Shown: positions 23,650 through 33,560 of the stretch, piece after piece
Layout of the letters: each line of letters opens with the position of its first letter
Numbering within the stretch: position 1 is the stretch's first letter
Assembly (NCBI GenBank): GCA_023101725.1
Contig: JALJCO010013421.1
Span: 65,001-129,000, forward strand
From: Atherinomorus stipes
Lineage: Eukaryota; Chordata; Actinopteri; Atheriniformes; Atherinidae
Length of the DNA stretch: 64,000 nt
Direction: 5' to 3'
Made by a program: the position numbers and the translations under genes
Notes under the pieces: generated by a model
Seen by the model: the letters and a program-made list of their open reading frames with translations, nothing else
The model's database searches: none
Told to the model about the DNA's origin: nothing

Positions 23650-24099
23650 GGAACAAGTTCAGAAAGAAGTTTTTTTGAAAACTTTGAGGCCAGATCTTCA
23701 GCCTTGTCCTGTGCATACAGAGATTCCTCCTGATTCCTTGAATCTGTAGATGCTGGATCTTTAAAGTCACAATTGAATGTTGAAGAACATTTTTTTTAGA
23801 CCCAGTTGGGAAACTAAATTTACATTTTAGAGTCCCACTTTTCTTTTCTCTCTTTTGAATAACTGTAGTAAATTGTTCATCTTCTCCTCCAATAAAACAC
23901 ACATTTGACTTGTTTAGTTAATAATTGAAATAATAACATTAATATTTTCCTTGTATGAGGGAGAGAGTTAATGAGCAGATGGGGCATGATGACGTCTGCG
24001 TCTCTAATCAAATATTAATCTGGAAGTTTATCAGACTTTTATGTTTTTACGTCTCGTTCCAAAGTCTGGTCCTCGTGCGCCCTCCACGGACACCTGCGG
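23650..24099. other. Unique sequence, no gene seen
   Basis: AT-rich with no frame that I recognise. Confidence 0.5.
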
Positions 24100-24740
24100 A
24101 TGTCGGGTATCATGAAACCACAACAAAGCTCCGAGGTGAGCACGTGACTGGGGAGACGTTACCTGCAGAGGTGAGAGGAGGAGGGACGTTTCTGAAACGG
24201 GAGGCAGGAAGAAGGAGGCGCTGATGCAGGTGTGTGCGTGCAGACAGGCGGAACTGGGGGGGGGGGCGTGGCCTGGAGGCTACCTGCAGCAGGTAGTTTC
24301 AGGTTTCCCGCAGCTGTTGCGGGTCAGGGATGACTTCTCTCTGCGGATCCGCAGGTTTCAGCGCGAGCTCACAGTTCTGCTTCACCTTCAGCTGCTGATC
24401 ATCAGACGCGTCGCACAGCTGCTCGCGCGCCACAGGTGAGTCCGTCACCGGAAATCTGACCTCATCAGAGCGTTTCTTCCTGTGTGGGCTCAGGTCTGAC
24501 TTCTTTCACAGTTGTTTGTTTGTTTGTTTGTTTCTCCAAACATCAACCTGTCGGCGGACAGAAACTCCTCTTGTTGTTTTCCGCACGCGCTGTTTCAGGT
24601 GCTAATTTAAACCGCACATTAAAAACCGGTTCTCGTGCTCGGACTTCCGTGAGTGCGCGCGGGTTTTCACGTGGTGTGTGCGTGCGTGCACGTACAGGGA
24701 GAGCCATTCATCAACGCAGGAGCGCGTCCAGCTGGTGTCC
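24100..24740 (+). promoter_or_regulatory. CpG-rich stretch, possible promoter or 5' exon
   Basis: CpG density here is clearly higher than in the neighbouring unique DNA, with GCGCGAGCTC, GACGCGTCGC and GCTCGCGCGCC between 24360 and 24430, and more CpGs to 24720. CACAG|GTGAGT at 24435/24436 is a consensus-like splice donor at the end of the densest part. This could be the promoter and first untranslated exon of a host gene reading to the right. No acceptor, second exon or protein was identified, so it is only a suggestion. Confidence 0.3.
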
Positions 24741-25078
24741 CCTCCGTTTCCATGGCTACAGAGCCAGAAATCAGCCATTGTGATCTGAAGCGGAGATCGA
24801 TTAAGATGACGTCATTGTATTCACAAACAACTCTTTCTCTCAGAAGAGCACCTGAACGCATCAGAGACGCTGATCTGAAGAAAGAAGCTTTTATTTCCAG
24901 GGTGAAGGTGGTCCTGCCCCCCCAGAGGGACAAAGGTCCTTCAGGTCTCCAGTTCTCACGGATTTTCCAACAATTTCACTGGAGCCTTAAAAAAAAAAAA
25001 AGAAAGCACAAAAGAAAGTAAATGAGGGGAATAAAAGTTAAAATGGTAAAACTGTCCGAGAACACAAAAAAATCTTCT
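24741..25078. other. No gene seen
   Basis: Unique sequence ending in A-rich runs near 24990-25020. Confidence 0.5.
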
Positions 25079-25200
25079 TTTTTTTTTGGTTTATTGTTTT
25101 TATTGGGATCCCCATAAACAGCCCGTCTGATGGCCGCGAGTCTTCCAGGGGTTCCTTAAAAAACCAAAGAAAAAAAAAGCAACACTAAATCACCATACAG
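25079..25200. mobile_element. Possible retroposon 3' tail
   Basis: TTTATTGTTTTTATTGGGAT followed by CCCCATAAAC resembles the 3' end of common fish LINE or SINE families inserted in the minus sense. Only this edge is recognised; the body is not. Confidence 0.35.
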
Positions 25201-25511
25201 AAAAAACGATAAAGATGCAATCGTAAGATCACACTGTGCATGGTGTCGATGTCAGTCTCAGAGTGGGGGGGACTGCTCTCATTTTGAAGCTGGTATACGT
25301 GCTGGTCTACTGTAGCTGTGATATAAGGAACTTCTCTGATTTAGGCTAAACTACAGTTAAAATATTGAAAGATCAAAATCATGTCTAAAAGCATTCAGTA
25401 AAAAATTGTTTTTAAAACGTAAAAACAGCAAAACACGGATTAGAACTGAGCTCATTTTGACCATGTTCATGTGGTCATCTGTAATAATTGATGTTGGAAT
25501 TTTCTTCGGTT
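25201..25511. other. No gene seen
   Basis: AT-rich unique sequence before a short tandem repeat. Confidence 0.5.
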
Positions 25512-25742
25512 TGTAACTTTAATTGATGGTGTAGGACCTTTGTAACTTTAATTGATGGTGTAGGACCTGTGTAACTTTAATTGATCGTGTAGGACTTTGT
25601 AACTTTAATTGATGGTGTAGGACCTGTGTAACTTTAATTGATCGTGTAGGACCTTTGTAACTTTAATTGATCGTGTAGGACCTTTGTAACTTTAATTGAT
25701 CGTGTAGGACCTTTGTAACTTTAATTGATGGTGTAGGACCTG
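25512..25742. repeat. 29 bp tandem repeat, about 8 units
   Basis: Units of GTAACTTTAATTGATGGTG then TAGGACCTTT, alternating GATGG and GATCG, some one or two bases shorter. It is unrelated to the 29 bp satellite at 36.9 and 58.5 kb. Confidence 0.93.
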
Positions 25743-25967
25743 GAAGCTGATTCCAGGGAAATACGGCTCTATAGAGGACTGAGGACTTGGAATTGGCTCT
25801 AGGTTGAGGAAGTATTAAATCACAAAGTACCTGGTCAGGAATCTGTGAACATCTTAAACAAATCTTAACTTCTGAAAAAAAAAACTGTTAATCTAGCCAG
25901 CTAGATTAATGAAGAACTATTAATCTTCACCAAATTAAGAGAGGAGAGGAGAGAGTTCATTTCTATC
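25743..25967. other. Unique sequence, no gene seen
   Basis: Contains a short imperfect inverted repeat around TAATCTAGCCAGCTAGATTA (about 25890-25909) and nothing else notable. Confidence 0.5.
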
Positions 25968-26217
25968 TTAAAGGTACACTATGTAAAAGTTCAAAGGTCA
26001 ATGGCAGAAAAATGTGACATAATTTAAAACTAGGTTTTAATTGATGTGTAACCACTTCACTAGAACAGCTGTTATGTATTTGTTTTCTTAGAATGAGTCA
26101 TTTATAGCTACTTGCTGGGGGGTGCACATATGGAGGCTGCCATATTTGTTCTACCATTTTTACTACGGTGTCCCTGAATGGACAAAACAATGTGTGTGAG
26201 GCTTCTTCTCTGAACTT

Positions 26218-27439
26218 TAAAGCAGAACTCAGTAACTTCAGCTCGGGGCTCCCCCTAGTGGCGTTCTTTCACTGTCATAAAGTTCAACCCCCCCTTACAC
26301 CCCCACAGCACACAGACGGCTTCTCTACCTGTCTTTCCTCTAGTTTGATCCCTGTTTATCTCTCTGAGCTTTTACTAGCTTGTTGATGCTACGTTGCTGC
26401 GTTGGTAGCAGCACCACGTCTCCCTCTGCTCAAAGCAAAGTCCTGTATTTTCTGAAACGGGACGTTTTACCGCGATTTGCGGGTAAATATGCCGTGGATT
26501 ATATTTTTCTCTGGTGTTGGCGAGTAGCAGGTAAGAATACGAACTTTTATTTACTTTTTGCGGACGTGACAAGTGATTATTGAGCCTGAAGCAGTGATGC
26601 TTCACCCAGCGCCCAGACAGCGCAGCTACGTGAATCACTCTGGTCCAGCAAAGAGTTGGTTATGAGAGCCAGGAGCCGTGTTTAGGTGGTGTGAAGCTAA
26701 AGAAATGTTTTCTTCCAATTAGCGCTGGTAGTCTGGTTCAAATCAGAGCTGGTAGTCTGGTTCAGATCAGAGCTGGTAGTCTGGTTCAGATCAGAGCTGG
26801 TAGTCTGGTTCAGATCAGAGCTGGTAGTCTGGTTCAGATCAGAGCTGGTAGTCTGGTTCAGATCAGAGCTGGTAGTCTGGTTAAAATCAGAGCTGGTAGT
26901 CTGGTTAAAATCAGAGCTGGTAGTCTGGTTCAGATCAGAGCTGGTAGTCTGGTTCAGATCAGAGCTGGTAGTCTGGTTCAGATCAGAGCTGGTAGTCTGG
27001 TTAAAATCAGAGCTGGTAGTCTGGTTCAGATCAGAGCTGGTAGTCTGGTTAAAATCAGAGCTGGTAGTCTGGTTCAGATCAGAGCTGGTAGTCTGGTTAA
27101 AATCAGAGCTGGTAGTCTGGTTCAGATCAGAGCTGGTAGTCTGGTTCAGATCAGAGCTGGTAGTCTGGTTCAGATCAGAGCTGGTAATCTGGTTCAGATC
27201 AGAGCTGGAAGCAGCTCGGTAGATAGGGGACCTGAGTACCGTACAGCGGTTTCTGTTGTCGCAAGTTCTGCTCGGGTCGACGCAGGCAAAGTTGCATAGA
27301 GCTGCTCGCAGACCAGAGGCACCGGCGGGAGGGGGGGGGGGGGGGGGACACTGAATCGCTCCGTAAACACTTTGTTTAGCCCCACGGGGATTCCGGAAAG
27401 CATTTATTGAAGTAAAAAAGTTACTGAGGTTCTCCTTTA
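26218..27439. mobile_element. Inner inverted-repeat element nested in the outer one
   Basis: The left end TAAAGCAGAACTCAGTAACTT and the reverse complement of the right end, TAAAGGAGAACCTCAGTAAC, are nearly identical. The element sits between the two halves of the outer element. Its centre is taken up by a 24 bp tandem array (26722-27210). A G run occurs at about 27332-27348. Confidence 0.7.
26722..27210. repeat. 24 bp minisatellite, 20 units
   Basis: Units of AGCTGGTAGTCTGGTTCAG plus ATCAG, with a CAG/AAA alternative in some. All units are exactly 24 bp, so a + frame (26691-27299) stays open and reads as GSLV(Q/K)IRA octapeptides. This frame has no homology that I recognise and lies in a non-coding mobile element, so I treat it as a by-product. 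Confidence 0.95.
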
Positions 27440-27694
27440 ATTCTGCTGTACAGCTTTGTTTGATGGCAGTAAGAGACTGTTTGGGATCAGTGATGGTTCC
27501 TCATATCTGCACCTGAGATACTGGATCCACTCACAGATGAAAACATCTTCATGTCTGGGAGAATTTTGGCCACTAACAGCCACCGTACATTCACAACAGT
27601 GCTGGAATATGAAGTCATTTGAAAGAAAACATCTTTTCTTTCAAATACCATCTTATCACTAGATGTCAGTAATTCTTACAGACTGCACCTTTAA

Positions 27695-28343
27695 CATAAA
27701 AAAATGGATCCTGTTTGCCATTTCTGTTCATGGAGGAAGAATTTAGCTGGTAAGTAAAAAAGTTCACAACAAACTGCAGTGACTCATTGGAAAGGTTTTC
27801 ATAGTACAGTAGAAAGTCGTTTACAGTGAGGAGGTAACCGCTGAAAGTTTAAATCATTGATGAATGGATTTTCTCAAGATTAAAAAAAAAGATTATGATC
27901 TCGGAAAGATCAAGCAGAGTTTCCGTTGGACACAATGACATTCACGTGATATCTATGCTGTATCTTATGAAGGATTTCACAGTGAACCTCCTTCATCTTG
28001 TTGGAAATGCAGTAGCCTGTTTGTGCGGTGAGAGTTTCAGTTCTCTGCCAGTCCATGTCCAGAAGAACTTCCCTCCTGGTGTAATCTTTTTGAATTGAAA
28101 GATCTTCTGAATGGGCTCGATGCACAACGCCACTACCTCTGGAACTTCGTATGCTCCCTTGTTTCCTGTCTTTCATTATTCGACAAACTGATTAATCCAG
28201 GTGTGTCTGCTCATTGTTGCCGTAGTTACGGTGGTCAGGCACACCTCCGATTCCACCACATCCATGATGAGAATCTTCCTTTCTATGACAGGTTGTGCTG
28301 GTTAAACCACCACGTTGGTACGGAGGGGGCCAAAGTGGGCCAA
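27695..28343. other. No gene seen
   Basis: Unique sequence. Short open frames are present on both strands, with no recognisable family. Confidence 0.5.
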
Positions 28344-28383
28344 CCCCCCCCCCCCCCACACACACACACACACACACACACAC
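28344..28383. repeat. C run and (CA)n microsatellite
   Basis: About 14 C followed by about 13 CA units. Confidence 0.95.
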
Positions 28384-28559
28384 CATTACACCTGACAAGC
28401 TGGGAGGTTTGTAATATTATCGGGGGCTTGTCCGGGATCTCTTTTACCCAATGCCGTTATAGGGAGGGGGTTAGCAGAGTATGTTGTGCATTTGTGTTGG
28501 ATTTTGCTTTTAGTCTGGGGGTGCAAACATGGCACTGTTTGATTTGGAGTTTTTATGGA

Positions 28560-29480
28560 GCCGCCCTCACTGGATCCAAGACCACATGGATCCATGTTCA
28601 CGATGATTCAGCAGATTCTGAGTGTAGCATCTGAATGTGGAGCTGAAATGGAGACTCATCAGACCAGCAACGTTCCTCCATCTTTATTGTCCAGTTCTGG
28701 TGATTCTGTGTGAATCGTAGCCTCAGTTTCCTGTTCTTAGCTGACGGGAGTGGAACCCGGTCTGGTCTCCTGCTGGATCCTGGTCCAGATACTGGGTCTG
28801 GTCTCCTGCTGGATCCTGGTCCAGATACTGGGTCTGGTCTCCTGCTGGATCCTGGTCCAGATACTGGGTCTGGTCTCCTGCTGGATCCTGGTCCAGATAC
28901 TGGGTCTGGTCTTCTGCTGGATCCTGGTCCAGATACCCGGTCTGGTCTCCTGCTGGATCCTGGTCCAGATACTGGGTCTGGTCTCCTGCTGGATCCTGGT
29001 CCAGATACTGGGTCTGGTCTCCTGCTGGATCCTGGTCCAGACACCCGGTCTGGTCTCCTGCTGGATCCTGGTCCAGATACCCGGTCTGGTCTCCTGCTGG
29101 ATCCTGGTCCAGATACTGGGTCTGGTCTCCTGCTGGATCCTGGTCCAGATACTGGGTCTGGTCTCCTGCTGGATCCTGGTCCAGACACCCGGTCTGGTCT
29201 CCTGCTGGATCCTGGTCCAGATACCCGGTCTGGTCTCCTGCTGGATCCTGGTCCATCATCTGCTGCTACTGGAGATTTTCTCTTCTTCAGACCGTCTCTG
29301 AAACCAGAGATGGTCGTGGTGGAAATCCCATAAACACTCAGAGCAACAACATGAAATCTCCTTCTTCCTCATTCTGACGCTCAGTTTGAACTTCAGCACG
29401 TCTCCATGACTGCATGCTGCTCTGTGATTGGCTGGTTGGATGTCTGTGTTGGGGACAGAAGCTGACGGTGTGGTGTAGAG
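28560..29480 (-). mobile_element. Tc1-like transposon fragment with internal array
   Basis: On the minus strand the left part reads NWTIKMEERCWSDESPFQLH near 28640-28710. WSDES is the first catalytic Asp block of a Tc1 transposase, followed downstream by a frameshifted HESMDP-like stretch near 28560-28600. The right part (29260-29460) matches the amino-terminal coding and 5' region of the same fish Tc1 type. Between them the sequence is replaced by a 36 bp tandem array. No intact transposase can be read. The element is a different family from the one at 6-17 kb. Confidence 0.72.
28757..29250. repeat. 36 bp minisatellite, 14 units
   Basis: Units of TCTGGTCTCCTGCTGGATCC then TGGTCCAGATACTGGG, with CCCGG replacing TGGG in some, and no indels. 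The unit contains two small inverted repeats (CTGGA...TCCAG and CCAGA...TCTGG). Two + and two - frames are open across the array, because the unit lacks stops in them. It lies inside the Tc1-like fragment, at the point where a Tc1 linker region is expected. Confidence 0.96.
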
Positions 29481-30145
29481 TCTCTCCAGGGTTTGGTCCT
29501 CTGACGTGAATAATCTGTGCAACACCTGCAGCTGCAGGAATGTTCCTCCACCCAGCGACGGCAGCTGCTTGTGGTCTGACAGACGGATCCTCGGCCACAC
29601 CTGAGCTGAAGAAAACAACCAAACCTGTCGATGCGTTTGTCAATCCTCCATCATTCTTTACTTCCAGTGATCAGCAGGAAGAGCCTGCAGCAGTTTGAAT
29701 CAAAAGACGCTACGGTGGCCCAAAGGGACCACTGCAATAAGGAAAAGCTGCTAAAACTAAAACCGCAACAAGAAAATGCTGCAAAAATGAAAACGGCTGC
29801 AATGTGAAAATGTTGCAGGGGCATCTGGGGCAGCAGGGTTTTCAATGGGAAGTACGCGTAACATTTTCATTTATGCTGCTTTTTATTTTTGCTTATGACA
29901 CACATTTGCCGCCGTGGGCCACTGTAAGGTTCACAGCTTTCCTGTTTTCAAACATAACAAACTTATTTGTTTTGGTTGCATCACATCTGATTTATTGACT
30001 TTTCTCATGTTTGGGTGTATGAATAATCAATCACAAATAGCATGTTTAATCAACAAAAAGTCTCAAGTGCTGCACAAAAGTAAAAATTTCAAGAAAATGG
30101 ATAAAATCACAAGAACAGAAAATTTAATAACAAAGTAAATATATA
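29481..30145. other. No gene seen
   Basis: Unique sequence, AT-rich after 29870. A GCAA/AAAATG-containing imperfect repeat occurs near 29740-29815. Confidence 0.5.
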
Positions 30146-30325
30146 AAAGAATACAGACGACCACACAACTCACGCAATGTTAAAAGCCGTGGAATAAAAT
30201 GCGTCTACAGACGAGACTTCAAACATGACTGTGGGGGCTGTGCTGCCATGGGATGGGAGGGCCTTCCAGAGTCTTGGGCCCACCACCTAAAAAGCCGTCA
30301 CCCTGGTTTTTAGTCTGGTTTTTTA
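30146..30325. mobile_element. Possible dispersed-repeat fragment
   Basis: The stretch GGAGGGCCTTCCAGAGTCTTGG with following CCACC...AAAGCCGTCACCCTGG resembles a repeat common in fish genomes. The match is from memory only and the element class is not known. Confidence 0.3.
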
Positions 30326-30507
30326 ACAATTAACAGAGGAAGAATGAACTGGATACAAGTTGCAGAGAAATCTTTTCAAGCCATGGTTCTTTAATTTTTT
30401 TCTTTGTTGAAGTAAAAATATCTGCATGTTCATGTTATTCTTTACATCACCCCAATACTGTGTTATAAAGATCTTGCTTTTTACAGACTTCTCAAATAAA
30501 GTTGTAA

Positions 30508-30790
30508 TGTGTGTAGGGATGGCTGACGTTATCAGCCTGCTGATATTATTGGCAGATATTGGCATTAAAATATGATATTGGAATATATTGGCATCGTTGT
30601 TTAGGACTGATATTTTTTCTAATGAAATCTTGTGAGATTTCGTTCCATCAGCGCCGCTCCAGCATGTATAGCAGTCCCTGTTATCTTGGAAGAACTTCAT
30701 TTCCCAGCATTCCTTTCAGAGTCATGTGACTACAGACTGACTTGCTTTGAAGCTGCTGATAACATGTCTGGTTTTAGGTTGTTGGTTAAG
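30508..30790. mobile_element. hAT-like element fragment
   Basis: It starts GTGTAGGGATGGCTGACGTTATC and contains GATATTGGCATTAAAATATG. It also has GAAGAACTTCATTTCCCAGC, the reverse complement of an interior block at about 35850-35880 in the larger copy at 34794-36192. So it is a partial copy of that family. Confidence 0.65.
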
Positions 30791-30837
30791 TTACCAAGTT
30801 GTCAGAAACATTAGGATTAGACACATGTTGGCGACAG

Positions 30838-30849
30838 TAGTTCAGGTGG
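30838..30849 (+). promoter_or_regulatory. SINE A box
   Basis: TAGTTCAGGTGG fits the tRNA-type A-box pattern TRGYNNARNNGG. Together with the B box it forms an internal RNA polymerase III promoter. Confidence 0.75.
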
Positions 30850-30882
30850 TAGAGCAGGTCGGCCAATGTTCGAAGGATCGGC

Positions 30883-30893
30883 GGTTTGATTCC
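30883..30893 (+). promoter_or_regulatory. SINE B box
   Basis: GGTTTGATTCC differs from the consensus GGTTCGANTCC at one position, a C to T change in its CpG. It lies 34 bp after the A box, a normal spacing. Confidence 0.75.
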
Positions 30894-31053
30894 TGATCCC
30901 CCAGCCATCTGTCGTTGTGTCCTTGGGCAAGACACTTCACCCTCCTTGCCTCCAGTGGGGGCCTCGCTGGTGTATGAATGTGTGTGAATGTTCCCGTGGT
31001 GGAGGGAGGGGCTGTAGGCGCAAAATGGTTGCCAGTCTGTCCCAGGGAAGCTG

Positions 31054-32919
31054 TGGCTACATGCGTAGCTTACCATCACCACGTATGAATGAGGCTACAT
31101 ACGTAGCTTACCGTCACTGCGTATGAATGAGGCTACATACGTAGCTTACCATCACCATGTATGAATGAGGCTACATACGTAGCTTACCATCACCACGTAT
31201 GAATGAGGCTACATACGTAGCTTACCATCACCACGTATGAATGAGGCTACATACGTAGCTTACCGTCACTGCGTATGAATGAGGCTACATACGTAGCTTA
31301 CCATCACCATGTATGAATGAGGCTACATACGTAGCTTACCATCACCACGTATGAATGAGGCTACATACGTAGCTTACCATCACCACGTATGAATGAGGCT
31401 ACATACGTAGCTTACCGTCACCACGTACGAATGAGGCTACATACGTAGTTTACCGTCACCACGTACGAATGAGGCTACATACGTAGTTTACCGTCACCAC
31501 GCACGAATGAGGCTACATACGTAGTTTACCGTCACCACGTACGAATGAGGCTACATACGTAGTTTACCGTCACCACGCACGAATGAGGCTACATACGTAG
31601 TTTACCGTCACCACGTATGAATGAGGCTGCATACGTAGCTTACCGTCACCACGTACGAATGAGGCTACATACGTAGCTTACCGTCACCACGTACGAATGA
31701 GGCTACATACGTAGCTTACCGTCACCACGTATGAATGAGGCTACATACGTAGCTTACCGTCACCACGTATGAATGAGGCTACATACGTAGCTTACCGTCA
31801 CCACGTATGAATGAGGCTACATACGTAGCTTACCGTCACCACGTACGAATGAGGCTACATACGTAGTTTACCGTCACCACGTACGAATGAGGCTACATAC
31901 GTAGTTTACCGTCACCACGCACGAATGAGGCTACATACGTAGTTTACCGTCACCACGTACGAATGAGGCTACATACGTAGTTTACCGTCACCACGCACGA
32001 ATGAGGCTACATACGTAGTTTACCGTCACCACGTATGAATGAGGCTGCATACGTAGCTTACCGTCACCACGTACGAATGAGGCTACATACGTAGCTTACC
32101 GTCACCACGTACGAATGAGGCTACATACGTAGCTTACCGTCACCACGTACGAATGAGGCTACATACGTAGCTTACCGTCACCACGTATGAATGAGGCTAC
32201 ATACGTAGCTTACCGTCACCACGTATGAATGTGGCTACATACGTAGCTTACCGTCACCTCGTATGAATGAGACTACATACGTAGCTTACCGTCACCACGT
32301 ATGAATGAGACTACATACGTAGCTTACCGTCACCACGTATGAATGAGGCTACATACGTAGCTTACCGTCACCACGTACGAATGAGGCTACATACGTAGTT
32401 TACCGTCACCACGTACGAATGAGGCTACATACGTAGTTTACCGTCACCACGCACGAATGAGGCTACATACGTAGTTTACCGTCACCACGTACGAATGAGG
32501 CTACATACGTAGTTTACCGTCACCACGCACGAATGAGGCTACATACGTAGTTTACCGTCACCACGTACGAATGAGGCTGCATACGTAGCTTACCGTCACC
32601 ACGTACGAATGAGGCTACATACGTAGCTTACCGTCACCACGTACGAATGAGGCTACATACGTAGCTTACCGTCACCACGTACGAATGAGGCTACATACGT
32701 AGCTTACCGTCACCACGTATGAATGAGGCTACATACGTAGCTTACCGTCACCACGTATGAATGTGGCTACATACGTAGCTTACCGTCACCTCGTATGAAT
32801 GAGACTACATACGTAGCTTACCGTCACCACGTATGAATGAGACTACATACGTAGCTTACCGTCACCACGTATGAATGAGGCTACATACGTAGCTTACCGT
32901 CACCACGCATGAATGAGGA
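31054..32919. repeat. 38 bp minisatellite inside the SINE, about 49 units
   Basis: Units of GGCTACATACGTAGCTTACC then GTCACCACGTACGAATGA. The first copy, GGCTACATGCGTAGCTTACC, is the SINE's own body sequence, so the unit is SINE-derived. CG/TG/CA states alternate at several sites (CGTACG, CGTATG, CGCACG, GCATG). A marked set of variants recurs 532 bp (14 units) apart, for example CACCTCGTATGAATGAGAC near 32256 and 32788. Each unit contains CGTATG...CATACG and GCTAC...GTAGC inverted repeats. Confidence 0.96.
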
Positions 32920-32990
32920 GTGAATGAATAATGGACCTACTGTGAGCGCTTTGAGTGCCTTGCAAGAAAAAGTCTAATCCATTACAATAC

Positions 32991-33462
32991 CTGCTAGTAT
33001 CTGATATATGGTAGTATCTGATTTCCAATCATCCAGTCAGATGTCCAAAATGAACCTCTGTCTGAGTTGAGGAGATTTTGGGATCTTTGCTCTCGGAGCA
33101 GAATATAGTTGTATCTCTCAAAATACGAGATACAATCTCACAGTTGTCTGCAGAGATCAGTATCAGTTGATATTAGAAATTAAGAGTCGGACAGTATCGG
33201 TACATCAGATATCGATTTTAAAAAGCCAATATCGAACATCCTTCTTTTATTAATCACAGTTGTTTGCAGAGATCGGTATCCGTTGATATCAGATATCAAA
33301 AATTAAGAGTTGGACATTATTGGTACATCAGATATTGGTAAAAAAAAAAAAGAAAAAAAGCCAACATAGAACATCCTTCATTTATTTATCACAGTTGCCT
33401 ACAGATATCGGTATCTGTTGATATTGGATATCGGTAAAAGAGCCAATGTTGAACATCCCTAA
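32991..33462. mobile_element. hAT-like element, compact copy
   Basis: The sequence is the reverse complement of the left arm at 34794-34990, including CCAAAATGAACCTCTG and the GAGATACAA block. Its left end, CTGCTAGTATCTGATATATG, holds only about one unit of the 34 bp repeat that is expanded at 34985-35795. The terminal part (TATCGG...GAACATCC) occurs three times in a row, at about 33150-33240, 33250-33375 and 33385-33462. Confidence 0.75.
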
Positions 33463-33560
33463 TTATGATGAAAAAAGTTGTAACTTTACAAGAAAAAAGT
33501 TGCCATTTTATGAGAATAAAATTGTAAATTTACGAGAATAAAGTTATAATTTTGTCCCTG
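33463..33560. repeat. AT-rich short tandem repeat
   Basis: Three to four imperfect units of AGTTGTAA(A/T)TTTACGAGAATAA. Confidence 0.8.

Larger units (their letters stand above)
25968..27694. mobile_element. Outer non-autonomous inverted-repeat element
   Basis: The left end TTAAAGGTACACTATGTAA and the reverse complement of the right end, TTAAAGGTGCAGTCTGTAA, match over about 19 bp. The interior is interrupted by a second element at 26218-27439. No transposase is present. The TTAAAGGTGC type of terminus is common in fish genomes; the superfamily is not assigned. Confidence 0.65.
30829..32990 (+). mobile_element. tRNA-derived SINE, enlarged by an internal array
   Basis: The head (30831-30905) is tRNA-like, with pol III A-box and B-box motifs. 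The body contains TGTCGTTGTGTCCTTGGGCA then AGACACTTCACCC, and the tail AATGAATAATGG...GAGCGCTTTGAGTGCCTTG at about 32922-32970. Head, body and tail are colinear with a widespread fish SINE of a few hundred bp. The extra 1.9 kb is the 38 bp array inserted between body and tail. The 3' end abuts another repeat at 32991. Confidence 0.85.

Noticed and set aside
24223..24439. Short coding exon ending at the splice donor
   Set aside because: The frame has no recognisable homology. Only a possible untranslated exon or promoter is kept, at low confidence.
26691..27299. Octapeptide-repeat protein (GSLVQIRA)
   Set aside because: The frame is a by-product of a 24 bp array inside a non-coding mobile element, with no recognised start context or domain.
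28225..28285. A third copy of the 29 bp satellite (CATGATGAGAATCTTCCT)
   Set aside because: Only about 15 bases match in reverse complement, with no second unit, so chance is likely.
28598..29333. Collagen-like or elastin-like repeat proteins on both strands
   Set aside because: Four frames are open at once because the 36 bp unit lacks stops; the locus is a Tc1 fragment.
30831..30905. A functional tRNA gene
   Set aside because: A- and B-box motifs are present, but the sequence continues as a SINE body and does not fold as a clean cloverleaf from what I can see.
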